Of a stretch of DNA of 64,000 nt, positions 1-11,670 are shown piece by piece. The DNA is from Alopecurus myosuroides (taxonomy: Eukaryota; Streptophyta; Magnoliopsida; Poales; Poaceae), in assembly GCA_028641055.1 (NCBI GenBank), contig CM054062.1, positions 179,634,726 through 179,698,725 on the forward strand, in the 5' to 3' direction. Each line of letters opens with the position of its first letter. The first letter of the stretch is position 1. A program made the position numbers and the translations under genes. A model generated the notes under the pieces. That model had not been told where the DNA came from and made no database searches. It saw only the letters and a program-made list of their open reading frames with translations.

Positions 1-8
1 GGTCGCCA

Positions 9-750
9 CCATGTCCTCCCTCTCCAACGGCTCCAACCCCTTCGCCTCCTCTAGCGGCGTCTCCGACACCCCTACCGCCGCCCTCATCCGCGAGTCCACC
101 TCTCTGACCATGTCCCATAAAGTTGTCCCATGCTTTCACCAACTTCTTCGCGTGGAAGACCTACTTCAAGCTCCTCTTCCGCGAGTACCACCTCTCCGAC
201 CGCGTCGACGGCATCGCCGATCTCCTCGCCATGCGCCGCGACGCGGATTGGATGGCCATCGACGCCACCATCATCCGCTAGCTCTTCCTCACCGTTTCGC
301 CGGACATATTCCACACCGTCGTCCGCGGCGGAGACGACGCCTACATAGTCTGGACCAAGATCACGGGGCTCTTGAACAACAACAAGCTCCATCAGACTGT
401 TTTCTTGCAGCAGGAGTTCTTCGGCACTCCTCAAAACGACCTCTCCCTCGTAGCCTACAATCTCCGTCTCAAAACCCTCTCCGACGAGTTCAACGACCTT
501 TTCTTTCATATTGGTCACTAGCTTCTCCTCAGCACCCTCATCGCCGGCTTAGGGGAGGACCTCGGCAACGCCGCCTCCAATCTCACACTCATGGCAAATC
601 CGACGTTCGAGCGCGCGGTGGACTACCTTCGCCTTGAGGAGCGTCGGCTGAAGCAAACGAGGACCTACGCCACCCACACCGCGCTCGTCGCGGGCCTCTC
701 TCATGGTGCGCCGTCTCCAGCTCCATCACAGTCGCGCCCACCTGCGCCTC
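9..750 (+). pseudogene. Copia retrotransposon gag remnant (left part)
   Basis: A GC-rich reading frame resembles the Copia-type gag (UBN2/retrotransposon gag) that coats Copia RNA. In frame 3 it reads DAYIVWTKITGLL and FLQQEFFGTPQNDLSLVAYN, both typical of grass Copia gag, and ends with a helical AVDYLRLEERRL segment before a Pro-rich tail. In-frame stops near 279 and 519, and a frame change near 120, show that it is dead. The 5' LTR and gag start lie outside or at the edge of the window. The copy is cut at 750 by the minus-strand element at 751-7424. Protease and integrase of the same Copia element resume at 7425. Confidence 0.75.
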
Positions 751-2320
751 TGATGACGTGAGAATACACGCTCGTTGGGAGACCCCAAGAGGAAGGTATA
801 AAGAGTACAGCAGCAAGTTTCCCTCAGAAAGAAACCAAGGTTGATGACAGCTGATGTTGGCAGGGCGCACTACCAGGCTCAGCAGCAACATGGAATCTGC
901 ACACAAGACAACCAAGATACTTTGCCCCAACGAAACAGTGAGATTGTCAATCTCATCGGTTTTGCTAACACAAAGGATTAGATGTATAATGTGGAAAATA
1001 TTACTTGTTTGTAGTGAATAAAAAGAAAACAGTGATGACAGTGAATGAAAGGAAAACAATGTTTGCAGTGGTTGTATTATCAGTGTAAAAGAATAGACCG
1101 GAGTCCATAGTTCACTAGTGGTGTCTCTCCATAAAAGATAGATAACATGCTGGGTAAACAAATTACAGCTGGGCAATTAGCAGATATAAAGGTTGCACCG
1201 TAGTGCATATGCATGACATGATAGTTACTATGTGATTCATGCGGGCATTACAACATAATTCATAGACCGTTATCCAACTGCATCTATGACTAATAATCCA
1301 CCCTCAGAACATAATCCAATCAGACTTCGGGTATTAAGTTGCAAGCAACAGATTATTGCCTTAAGTAAAGTGCGTAATGTAAACAATGAAAACATTGTTG
1401 TTTTCTCCCTAATGGCAAAACACCCCCCCCCCCATCTTTCACGTTCATGTCACTTGAGCACAGATCAAAAGGAGACATGAACCCACTATCGAGCATAAAT
1501 ACTCCCTCTTAGAGTTACAAGCATCAACTTGGCCAGAGCATCTACTAGTAACGGGGAGCATGCAATATCATAAATAGCATATAAAATATAGATCTATAAT
1601 CAAATTGACATAGCATTCAATATTCACCGGATCCCAGCAAACACAACATGTAGCATTACAAACAGATGATCTTGATCATGTTAGGCATCTCACAAGATCT
1701 AAACATGGTGGCATAAAGAGGAGAAGACAACCATCTAGCTACTGCTATGGACCCGTAGTCTAAGGATGAACTACCCACGCATCACTCCGGAGGCAGGCAT
1801 GGTGATGTAGAGCCCTCCGGTGATGATTTCCCCTCCCGGCAGGGTGCCGGGGAGAGCTTCAGAAACCTTCCGATATAGGGTTGACGATGACAACGGCTAC
1901 AGAACTTTTCGCGGATGGAGGCTCTGGTATTTAGGGTTAACCCGGGGAGGAGCTTATAAAAGCGAAAGGGTGACGTAGGTGGGCGCCCGAGGGGTCCACA
2001 CCACATGGTGGCGCGGCCAGGGGCGCCACCCTATGGTGTGGTGGATCCAAGGCCCCCCTCCGGGTTTCCTCCGGACTCCGTGTACGTGATAGAATTCTAA
2101 GGTCCCGAGATTTTGTTTCGTCCAATTCCGAGAATATTTCCAAAACAACTTTTCTGAAACAAAAAATAGCAGAAAACAGGAACTGGCGTTGTGTCATCTT
2201 GTTAATAGGTTAGTCCGAAGAAATCCATAAAAATGATGTAAAGTGTGTAGAAAACATGTAGCAATTGGCATGAAAACAACATGGAACATCAGAAATTATA
2301 GAGACGTTTGAGACGTATCA
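751..2320 (-). repeat. 3' LTR of the 751-7424 element
   Basis: This 1570-bp LTR matches 5827-7424 throughout, with scattered substitutions and indels. On the minus strand a TATA-like TTTTATAAGC lies at about 1951-1960. A GC-rich inverted repeat built on CCACACCA/TGGTGTGG is at 1995-2044. Small ORFs in this segment recur in related LTRs and are not separate genes. Confidence 0.85.
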
Positions 2321-4948
2321 AGCATCACCAAGCTTAGTTCTACTCGTCCTCGAGTAGGTAAAACGATAAAAACAAAATAATTTCTGAGGTGACATGCTAC
2401 CAGCATAATCTTGATCATCATATTTGTAAAAGCATTTGTAAGCTGAGATCATAGTTCTCTAAACATAGGCATGGTAGATATAATTCTAACAATGAAACTT
2501 AGCAACCATGTTGCAACATGAAAATTAACACAAATAAAAGATAATGCACTTTAAAGTTATATGTTTGTTTCGAGTATAAAGATAACATAGCAAAGTGGTA
2601 TTCTGTTTGTCCTTAAAAGTGAGAGCAAAACATAAATGCTAGGACAGCTTCAAAGTTCAAGTGGTGACTAGAAACAAATAATTTGAGAACAAGTAATAAT
2701 TTATCATGAATCAATCAATAATAATCTTTGGGACTGATGCGCATTATACTCAGTATGACAACTATGCTCTCTTAATTGTGCATAAAGTTAGAAGATGAAG
2801 ACTCAATATAAAAGTAAAAGAAAGGCCCTTCGGAGAGTGAAGCAGGGATTAACTCATGTGCTAGAGCTTTTTATTTTATTGAAACAGAGGTATTGAAAAT
2901 AGTTTTATAGAGAGGTGTATGTTTATGTCAATAAATGGAAAACAGACAATACAGTACGTCGCAAGCTAACTAGACTTTACAGGAGCGGCTCCCATTAAAG
3001 GATGTTCTTTCTACTGGGGTCAGTAGATCATCCCTCTTCTCTTTTGTTTACATAATTATGTTTTAACTGATAAATCAGGGGCAGGAGAGTGAAGAGAATT
3101 TATCGTAACCAAGTTTGGGGCTGGTCACTCCGTTGCCATCTCTTCTATCAATTTGGATAAGCAGATGTGCCACTAGTACATGTGTGTAAAGTCCAATCAA
3201 CAAGTGAGATAAAGAACGTCTACCTGCGTCCTCATGAGCTAAAATAGGGACACAAAACAAGTATAATTTTGAAGGTTTTAAAGGTAGCACATGAGAAATT
3301 TACTTTGGAGTGGCGGTTAAATACCACATATAGGTAGGTATGGTGGACACATTTGGCAAACTTTGGTTTTTGGGAGTTGGATGCTCACGAGTAGAGCTCA
3401 TACTCAGTACAGGTGGAGGCTAGCAAAGACTGGGAGCGACAATTAAGAGAGCAATAATGTCCATCATCATGCATAACAACAAAAACATTATTAATCAAAG
3501 CATAAATGGTATTACAAGTCAAAACTAAATGATCATAGAGGCTATAGGTGACTAGTTTGTAGTCATAACATGGTGTAAGCATGCGCCAAGTCAACCAAAT
3601 AAAGCATTCAAAGGAGAATACCACAATATTATGCTTCGATGTGATAAAAACAACTCATGATTCTTTCAATGGCACATTAAGCACTCTCAGATATTTGAGA
3701 CAATTCATGCTACATCAATAACTTCTAAGCATAGAATTAAAATAATATCCAACATGACATGATAAAGTCTACCCATAGTCTAAGCAAGCTTCTAATTGCA
3801 CCATTATAAGCATGAAATATTTTACTGTTTTCCAACACCATCATTTTACTTAAAAAAACTCTCCATATGATATATCAATGAAACGAGAGAGTACTACTAC
3901 TCTACAAGAACTAACAACTCTGAATAAGAGATGCATGAAAAACAGGAGCTAAAAAGGATTTGGAGCAGTTAGAAGAAAAACGAAGAATACGAGTATGAGA
4001 AATGAGGAATGTGAGTATTCATATGAAAAAGCGGAGCGTGTCTCTCTCCCACACAAGAATACTGGGTTCCAACTAATGTTATTGCAGCAAGAAAAATGAA
4101 AGAAAACAAAATAAAAACAAACAGACGCTCAAAGTAAAGTGCATATGATGTGACCGAATAAAAATATAGTTTCACTAGAAGTGACCTGATATGTTGTTGA
4201 TGAAGAAGGGTATGCCTTGGGCATCACCAAGATTAGACGCTTGAGTCTTCTTATAATTTTCTGGGATGAACCACGAGGGAATCCCCAAGCTTTGGCTTTT
4301 CACTCTTCTTGATCACATTATATCACCCTCTTCTCTTGACCCTTGAAAACCTCCTTCACACTAAACTCAAAGTAATTCTCATTAGAGGGTCAGTGCACAA
4401 TCAAAAATTCACATAGTCTCCCTTGACACATATTAATACTTTTTAAACATTATCTACATCCACTTATGTTTTTGGAGCAAAGAATCTGATGTAAAAGAGA
4501 GAATGTGATGTAAAAAGGCAGAATCTGTCAAAACCAGAACAGTCTGTAAAGACGATTTTTTTTCGAGACACTTATGTTACTCAGATCAGAAAACCCAGAA
4601 CTAGAAAAAGTTACTTAAGTTGTTGAGGGTCATGCACAAAAAATTTCAGGTCGTTTTGATTTTTCTGTAAATTTATACGAATTGAACAGTGGACAGCAAA
4701 ATTCTATTTCTACGCAGAAATCCAAATCTAGTACTAACTTTTCACTAGAGACTTCACCTGGCACAAAAAATACGAGAAAGTAAAGATACAAAGGAGTTGA
4801 TACAGAAGTAAACAACACCTTGACTCAAAGAAAACAAAAGAAAACATTGCAGAAATACCCAAGAAGTGTTTTTCTTCAACGCCTTTGTGCTAGGCCTAGA
4901 AAACAAAAATCAAGTATTTTCAAGTGAAGAAGCATCCAAATCAATTAT

Positions 4949-5790
4949 TTACTCTAAAACAAATCTTGTAGAAATTGGTACTTTAGGTACCCCTGAAGAT
5001 GATTCAACATGTAAATCACTCTTAGTTTCACTAAAAGTTTTATCAATTTTAAGCACATTGTGGGGTTTTGGTTTAGACACCTTGGGCACATATATGAATT
5101 TTTGCTCTTCTCCCACAAATGATTTCTCCCTCTTAAATTTAAGACAAGAAAAAGTTGAACTCAAAGTTTCCATAGCCTCCTCTAGTTTACCTATCCTGAT
5201 GTTTTGATTATCATGGATATTGCTAGCCTCTAAAACGTTGATTATTTCATTGATACTTATTATTAATTCAATAATTTTGCTAGCATTATCAAGGAAATTA
5301 GGCAAATTTTCTCCATAGAGTTCAGCTTTTTTATAACATCATCTAAAGTTATCTCAGTTTTAACAACTTTAGTAGGTTGTGTTCCTACTAAATTTTCAAT
5401 TAAATTACATGCTTCCAAAGCAGGAGTTCCCAGAAAATTACCACATGTAAGAGTGTCTGCAACATACCTATACCAGCTAGTAATACCAACATAAAAATTC
5501 CTAAAAAGGATCAAGGTAGAATTTTTTTAGTACATCTATGATGGGCATCACTTATTCTATACCAAGAATCTTTCAAACTTTCTCCCCCATGTTGCTTAAA
5601 AGAACGAACCTCAACTTCACAAATACTCATTTTAGCAAGATTAAAAACATGATAAAAATAACAACTATAAAGAACTAATTTGTGTGTGTGTTTTTGATAT
5701 AAAGAAGTAAACAGAACAAAATAAAATAAACTAAGAAAAACTAAAACAATATAAAGAGTTTGGAGGTGACAGACTCCCCTTGCATAAATC
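4949..5790 (-). pseudogene. Athila-like gag-related fragment
   Basis: Read on the minus strand, the frames contain SFKQHGGESLKDSWYRI, then RNFYVGITSWYRYVADTL, then ALEACNLIENLVG. This order is familiar from the gag-like first ORF of Triticeae Athila-type Gypsy elements. Frame changes near 5300 and 5511 and the absence of a single long ORF mark decay. The segment starts just inside the PBS, as expected for gag. The C-terminal part (4949-5305) is Lys/Ser-rich and unassigned. I infer a structural gag origin and no present function. Confidence 0.55.
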
Positions 5791-5797
5791 CTCTTCC

Positions 5798-5811
5798 TCC
5801 CCGGCAACGGC
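5798..5811 (-). promoter_or_regulatory. Primer-binding site (tRNA-Asp type)
   Basis: The plus strand reads TCCCCGGCAACGGC 16 bp inside the LTR edge. The minus strand therefore matches the GCCGTTGCCGGGGA core of the tRNA-Asp PBS used by Athila-type elements. The outermost PBS bases are mutated here (CAACA where GCGCCA is expected). Confidence 0.75.
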
Positions 5812-5826
5812 AACAGAAAAGAAGCT

Positions 5827-7424
5827 TGATGACGTGAGAACACATGCTCATTGGGAGACCCCAAGAGAAGGTATGAAGAGTACAGCAGCATGTTTTCCCT
5901 CAGAAAGAAACCAAGGTTTCATCAACCAGTAGGAGAAAGAAATCACTTCTGAAGGTTGATGACATCTGATGTTGGCAGGATGCACTACCAGGCTCAGCAT
6001 CAACGTGGAATCTGCACACAACACAACCAAGATACTTTGCCCCAACGAAACAGCAAGGTTGTCAATCTCACCGGTTTTGCTAACACAAAGGATTAGATGT
6101 ATAATGTGGAAAACAATACTTGTTTGCAGTGAATAAAAAGAAAACAGTGATGGCAGTGAATGAGAGGAAAACTATTTGAAGTGTTGTATTATCAGTGTAA
6201 AAGAATGGACTGGGGTCCATAGTTCACTAGTGGTGTCTCTCCATAAAAGATAGATAACATGATTGGTAAAAAAATTACAGTTGGGCAATTATAGATATAA
6301 AGGCTGCACCGTAGTGCATATGCATGACATGATGATTACTATGTGATTCATGCGTGCATTACAACATAATTCATAGACCGTTATCAACCTGCATCTACGA
6401 CTAATAATCCACCCTCAGAACGTAATCCAATGAGACTTCCAGTATTAAGTTGCAAGCAACAGATTATTGCCTTACGTAAAGTGCGTAATGTAAACAATGA
6501 AAAGATTGTTGTTTTCTTCCTAATGGCAACATCACATCCCCCATCCATCACGGTTCTGTCACTCGAGCATAGATGAGAAGGAGGCATGAATCCACTATCG
6601 AGCATAAATACTCCCTCTTGGAGTTACAAGCATCAACTTGTCCCGAGCATCTACTAGTAACAGAGAGCATGCAAGATCGTAAATAACATAAAAATGAGAG
6701 ATCTATAATCAACTTGACATAGCATTCAATATTAATCGGATCCCAGCAAACACAGCATGTAGTATTACAAACAGATTATCTTGATCATGTTAGGCTGCTC
6801 ACAAGATCTAAAAATGGTGGCATAAAGAGGAGAAGACAACCATCTAGCTACTGCTATGGACCCGTAGTCCAAGGATGAACTACTCACGCATCACTCCGGA
6901 GGCAAGCATGGTGATGTAGAGCCCTCCGGTGATGATTTCCCTTCCCGTCAGGGTGCCGGGGAGAGCTTCAGAACCCTGCCGATCTAGGGTTGACGATGAC
7001 GGCGGCTACAGAACTTTTCCTGGATGGAGGCTCTGGTATCTAAGGCTAACCCGAGGAGGATCTTATATAGGCGAAATGGCGATGTCGGTGGGTGCCCGAG
7101 GGGCCCACACCACCTGGTGGCGCGACCAAGGGGGGCCGGGCCACCCTACGGTGTGGTGGCCCTAGGGCCCCCTCCGGTTCTCCTCTGAACTCCGTGTATG
7201 TGACATAATTATAAGGTCCTGGGATTTTGTTTCGTCCAATTCCGAGAATATTTCCAGAACAACTTTTCTGAAACAAAAAACAGGAACTGGCGCTGTGGCA
7301 TCTTGTTAATAGGTTAGTCCCAGGAAATCCATAAAAATGATGTAATGTGTGTAGAAAACATGTAGCAATTGGCATGAAAACAACATGGAACATCAGAAAT
7401 TATACATACGTTTGAGACGTATCA
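5827..7424 (-). repeat. 5' LTR of the 751-7424 element
   Basis: This 1598-bp LTR is adjacent to the PBS. A TATA box (CTATATAA on the minus strand) lies at about 7063-7070, so transcription of the element would start a little to its left and run leftward. It is about 28 bp longer than its partner through small indels, which indicates an old insertion. Confidence 0.85.
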
Positions 7425-10049
7425 ACCTCCCGCCCCGGTCCCTGCACCGACGCCACAGCCGGGTCCGACCCACGACGGTGGCCCCGGTCATCGTCAGCGA
7501 GGTGGCGCCCCGCGCGACGGCACGCACACCGGCGCCCCTCCACCCCTGGCTATCCGCAGCCTACGCCACCATGGAGCAGTGGACACTATCCATGGACCGG
7601 TGTGGTCCACACCTACACCATGCCGGTGCCGCGCGCATCCTGTCCCGGCATCCTAGGCCCGCGCCCGAAGCCCCACCAGGCCTTCTTCGCCACGCCGCAG
7701 CCCGGTGCACCCTATTCCTACGGTGCGGCGCCCGACATGCCCATGATGTACTCACCGCCCTCGCCGGTCACCTACGACCCAACCCTGTTCACCGTGTTGC
7801 AGCAGGACCCACCCTCGGCTCCTACAGTGGTGGCGGCAACTGGTTCATGGACACTGGAGCATCCGCTCACATGGCTGCTCACCCGGGTAACCTATCTTTC
7901 GCCTCTCCCACCTCCACTTCATTTTGCATCACTGTCGGTAATGGCACCGGCCTCCCTATTTCCCATGTCGGTCATACACATTTTCCTTCTAACTCAAAAC
8001 CATTGTCTCTCCATAACGTCATAGTCTCTCCACACCTCATTCACAATTTAGTCTCCGTTCGTAATTTTTCTCGTGATAATTCCATAACCGTCGAATTTGA
8101 CGCATTTGGTTTTTCTGTTAAGGACGCCCGCACCAGGATGGTTCTCCACCGATGTGATAGTCACGGCGACCTGTACCCCGTTCAGCCGTCCCCCCTCACC
8201 GCTGGACCTCAGGCTCTCTCCGTCGGCGTCGATCTCTGGCATGCTCGTCTTGGTCATACTAATTCCACCACTCTGCGTCAAATAATGAGGGGTTTCTCTT
8301 TTTCATGTAATAAAATATAAGCTCACACTTGTGAAGCATGTCATCTGGGCAAACATGTTCGTCTCCCCTTTAGTGCTTCCGCTACAGTTGTGTCTTCTCC
8401 TTTTGAGTTAATTCATAGAGAATTATGGACATCTCCTATTCCTAATAATTCTGATTTCATGTATTATCTTGTTATTTTAGATTATTTCTCTCACTCTGTG
8501 TGGACTTGTCCCTTACACAAGAAATCTGATGTTGCGACTAGGGGTGGATATCAAGCCAGCTCGACTCAACTCGACTCGACTTGTAAATACTCGTTAGTGA
8601 ACGAGTTTGATCGACTCAACTCGTTATTGTAACGAGCGAAAAACAATAGCTTGGCTCGACTCAATAAGTAATCGAGTTGGCTCGATAATCTTGATAAGCT
8701 CATTAAGAAACCAAACAACATAACAAATTTATCGTGGGGAAAGAGTATAAGAAGGGTGAATCATAGTTGATGCATCTTCAAATAGATTTTGCACATTATG
8801 ACGTGAATAGTAATATATTTTGGTCCTAAAAGTCTTTGTTTTTATTTAGTATTGAATAACATGTAAACTAGAATATCAATGTAAGGACATTAACAAGCTT
8901 ATCGAGTATTTGCAACTAAACTTGTTAAACTCGACTTCTTAACGATCCAAAAAATCTAACTCGGCTCGGCTCATTAGTGTCTGAGTTCAAGACGATTTGA
9001 GACGAGTTATCGAGTACTCCTTAAACTCATGAGTTTCGAGTTTTATTACACCCCTAGTTGAGACCACCCTTGTTTATTTTTATTCTTACGTCGCCACACA
9101 ATTTGGTCGCCCTATTCATGCTCTTCAAACTGATAACGGGAAAGAGTTCGATAACCTCGCCATCATCACACTTCTCACCACTCACGGCACCATCTTTCGC
9201 CCTACATGTCTATACACCTCACAGCAAAACATCCGGGCCGAATGTGTCCTTCGCACTTTCAACGACTGCACCCGCACCCTTCTGTTCCACGCGCATATAC
9301 CACCTTAGTTCTGGTCCGACGCTCTTTCCACCGCCACCCTCCTCATTAATCTTCGCCCCTATCGCACCCGATGGAGCTATTCTCCTCATCATCTCCTTTG
9401 CGTCTCTCCTCCTTCCTATGATGACCTCCACATTTTTGGCTGTTGTTGTTACCCTAGCATCGCCGCCACCGCTCCCCCCGGTCTTTGCCTTGTGCCTTTC
9501 TGGGTTACCCGACTAACACTAAAGGCTACCGCTGCTACGATCTCGTGTCTCACTGAGTCATCACCTCACGGCATGTGTACTTTGATGAGCAATGTTTTCC
9601 TTTTGCTACACAGGGATCGATGGAGCAGGTGGCGCCTACACCTCCGACTGCGGCCGGCCCTCCCCGCGCCACGCGACTCTTCCCCTAGCCGCGCCTGGCT
9701 CGGCCTCGCTGCCCTCTACGGCTCCCAACCCATCGCCGTCCGCCGCATCGACACCGACCACATCGACCGGGTCGCCGCCCTCGTCGGCCTCACCGACCGC
9801 ATCAGTCGGGTCGTCGTCCTCTTCGGCCTCTGCACCGACCACGACGCCCTCGCCCTCGGCGTCACCCTCGAGCTCAGCCTCGGGCGGTACACCTCCCGTG
9901 GGTCCCCACACCCGCTCGCGTGGGTATCTTCCGCCCGAACCCGCGCTACACCAGCATAGATTACGCCTGCACGGCAACCACCTCCGCTTCATCGCCTTCG
10001 CCGCTGCCCACGTCCGGCCGGGCAGCCCTTCGCGACCCACTGTGGTTAG
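7425..10049 (+). pseudogene. Copia protease, integrase and linker remnant (right part)
   Basis: This continues the Copia element of 9-750. A protease motif WFMDTGASAHM is encoded around 7838-7870. It is followed by the GAG-pre-integrase signature LWHARLGHTNSTTL (about 8235-8280) and the zinc-ligand pair HTCEACHLGKHV, then the integrase core start ILDYFSHSVWTCPLHKKS up to 8530. After the MITE, the frame resumes with LQTDNGKEFD (second catalytic Asp) and TSQQNIRAECVLRTF (the catalytic Glu region, altered from the usual NGxxER). Stops near 8318 and 9306 and frame shifts show decay. A Pro/Ser/Thr-rich linker occupies 9620-9950. RT and RNase H, which should follow, are absent because the Gypsy element at 10050 interrupts and its far side is lost. 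Confidence 0.8.
8539..9056. mobile_element. hAT-type MITE inserted in Copia integrase
   Basis: A 518-bp non-coding insert begins TAGGGGTGGATA and ends TTACACCCCTA, giving an 8-bp perfect terminal inverted repeat (TAGGGGTG) with weaker similarity further in. It is flanked by GTTGCGAC (8531-8538) and GTTGAGAC (9057-9064), an 8-bp TSD with one mismatch. An 8-bp TSD is diagnostic of the hAT superfamily. Both ends carry many copies of CTCGA/ACTCG, which could be subterminal transposase-binding motifs. No transposase is encoded, so it is non-autonomous. Confidence 0.85.
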
Positions 10050-11562
10050 TGATACATCCATTTTGCATCACTATTTTATGTCAGAATTTACTGTTATTCA
10101 TCGATATATTTCATATAATGATGCACTACTTATGTTATTTCATCTATTTTGCATGTTTTACCGTTATTGGAGAATAATTCATCGGGACCAGAAATCAGCT
10201 GGAAAAAGCACCGTCAAGATACCCTATTTCTGAAGACCAGAAGAAGAAGGGGGACATCGGAGGAGTCTTAGGATGCAAGATGATGGAGCCAGCCAGGAGG
10301 GGAGCCAGAGGGGGCCACTAGGGGCCCACACCACATGGTGGCGCGCCCCCTTCCCTTGGTCGTGCCGCCATGTGGTGTGGCCACCCAGGCCCACCACTGG
10401 CAGTCCCCTCTCGCATACTTCATCCCCAAGGAACCCTAAGACCTGGAGAACCATCGAGAAAATATTCCACCGCCTCCTCGGGGCGGAAAACAACAGAGAG
10501 AGAGAAAAGCTCTCCGGCAGGGAGAAAACTGCCGAGGAAATTCCTCCCCAGAGAGGGGAAATCATCGCCATCGTCACCGTCATCGCACCGGGCATCATCA
10601 AGATCATCATCGTCGTCATCATCATCACCGACACCATCATCCTAAGCCTCCACCTCCGTCCCGCTGTACAATTAGGGTTCTATATTGTTGTTTTCCACTA
10701 GATCTCTCTACCAGTGTGGATTACTTGTTAGTAGTTGATGCTTACGAGATTTATCGATGTTTGCACTTTATGACCAGATTGTTATTTATCATTATATCAC
10801 CTTTGATTATGATCCATATGATGTCTTGTGAGTAGTTCGTTTAGTTTTTGAGGACATGGGAGAAGTCAAGATGTTAGTAGTGGAATTATGTTGAAGTAAT
10901 ATCTAATGGTTTAATATTTAAGTTGTGGTGCTATTCATCTAGTGGTGTCATGTGAACATCGACTACATGACACTTCACCTTTATGGTCCTAGAGGGATGC
11001 ATTGTTTATTTGGCTACTAATTGTGGGGTTGTCGGAGTGACAGAAACATAAACCCCCATTAGGAAACCGATGCACGAGGGAGTGTAGGATCCCAGAGTTT
11101 AAGGTTGTGGTTAGATTTTTGTTAATTACTTCTTGTAGTTGCGGATGCTTGCGAGGGGTTTAATCACAAGTATGTATTAGTCCTAGTTTGGCGGTGCATT
11201 AGCATAGGTTCACCCACACAACACCTATCAAAACAATAAATATTAATCAACTGTATGAAACGAAAGCACTTGACGAAATCTCCATGTGTCCTTGAGAATG
11301 TGTGGTCATCATAAGTAAACCAACCGGATTTTCCTTTGCTCTAAAAAGGATTAGGCCACTTGCTGCAATTATTATTACTGTCTTTTATTTACTCGCACTT
11401 TATTTATACGCTATATCAAAAACCACCAAAAACCTGTCTGCTATTGTTTACAGTGAATCCTCTATCCAAACCTTCTTGTCAACACCTTCTGCTCCTCGTT
11501 GGGTTCGACACTCTTATTTATCGAAAGTACTATGATACACCCCCTATACTTGTGGGTCATCA
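10050..11562 (+). repeat. 5' LTR of Athila-like Gypsy element 1
   Basis: This 1513-bp LTR starts TGATACATCCATTTTG and ends GTGGGTCATCA, with the PBS 11 bp beyond. The left flank GTTAG (10045-10049) is the presumed TSD half. Its 3' LTR is not in the window. The LTR contains a GC-rich hairpin (10326-10380) and a CAT/CGT trinucleotide microsatellite at about 10565-10640. Reading frames inside it are accidental. Confidence 0.8.
10326..10380. repeat. GC-rich hairpin in LTR
   Basis: Arms 10326-10345 and 10361-10380 are inverted repeats (CCACACCACATGG/CCATGTGGTGTGG cores), pairing at 18 of 20 positions around a 15-bp loop. Similar CACACCA/TGGTGTG inverted repeats occur at the same relative place in the LTRs at 751, 5827, 25871, 31611 and 34240. 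Confidence 0.8.
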
Positions 11563-11573
11563 ATACTATTTTC

Positions 11574-11591
11574 TGGCGCCGTTGCCGGGGA
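11574..11591 (+). promoter_or_regulatory. Primer-binding site, tRNA-Asp
   Basis: TGGCGCCGTTGCCGGGGA is fully complementary to the 3' end of plant tRNA-Asp(GTC). It lies just inside the 5' LTR of Gypsy element 1. This PBS is characteristic of Athila-lineage elements. Confidence 0.85.
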
Positions 11592-11670
11592 GTGACGCGC
11601 TATTGGTAAGTGGAATTGGTAAGAGAAACTTTTACTGTGAGTGTTATTTTTATTTATGTATGCTGCTTTT

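Larger units (their letters stand above)
751..7424 (-). mobile_element. Athila-like non-autonomous LTR retrotransposon, complete, inserted in Copia
   Basis: Two long direct LTRs (751-2320 and 5827-7424) flank an internal region of about 3.5 kb. On the minus strand each LTR starts TGATACGTCT and ends ACGTCATCA. A primer-binding site complementary to tRNA-Asp lies next to the right-hand LTR, which sets the minus orientation. The PPT-like purine run CTAAGCTTGG lies next to the left-hand LTR. The flanks are GCCTC (746-750) and ACCTC (7425-7429), a 5-bp TSD with one mismatch. Only gag-like fragments are coded, with no RT or integrase, so it would need helper proteins, plausibly from an Athila-type partner. 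It shares LTR and internal sequence with the elements at 25871-33214 and 33215-35870. The internal stretch 2321-4900 is AT-rich and I see no conserved ORF in it. Confidence 0.85.

Noticed and set aside
5791..5815. tRNA-like segment CCCCGGCAACGGC here and at 31582
   Set aside because: These are primer-binding sites next to LTRs; no cloverleaf surrounds them.
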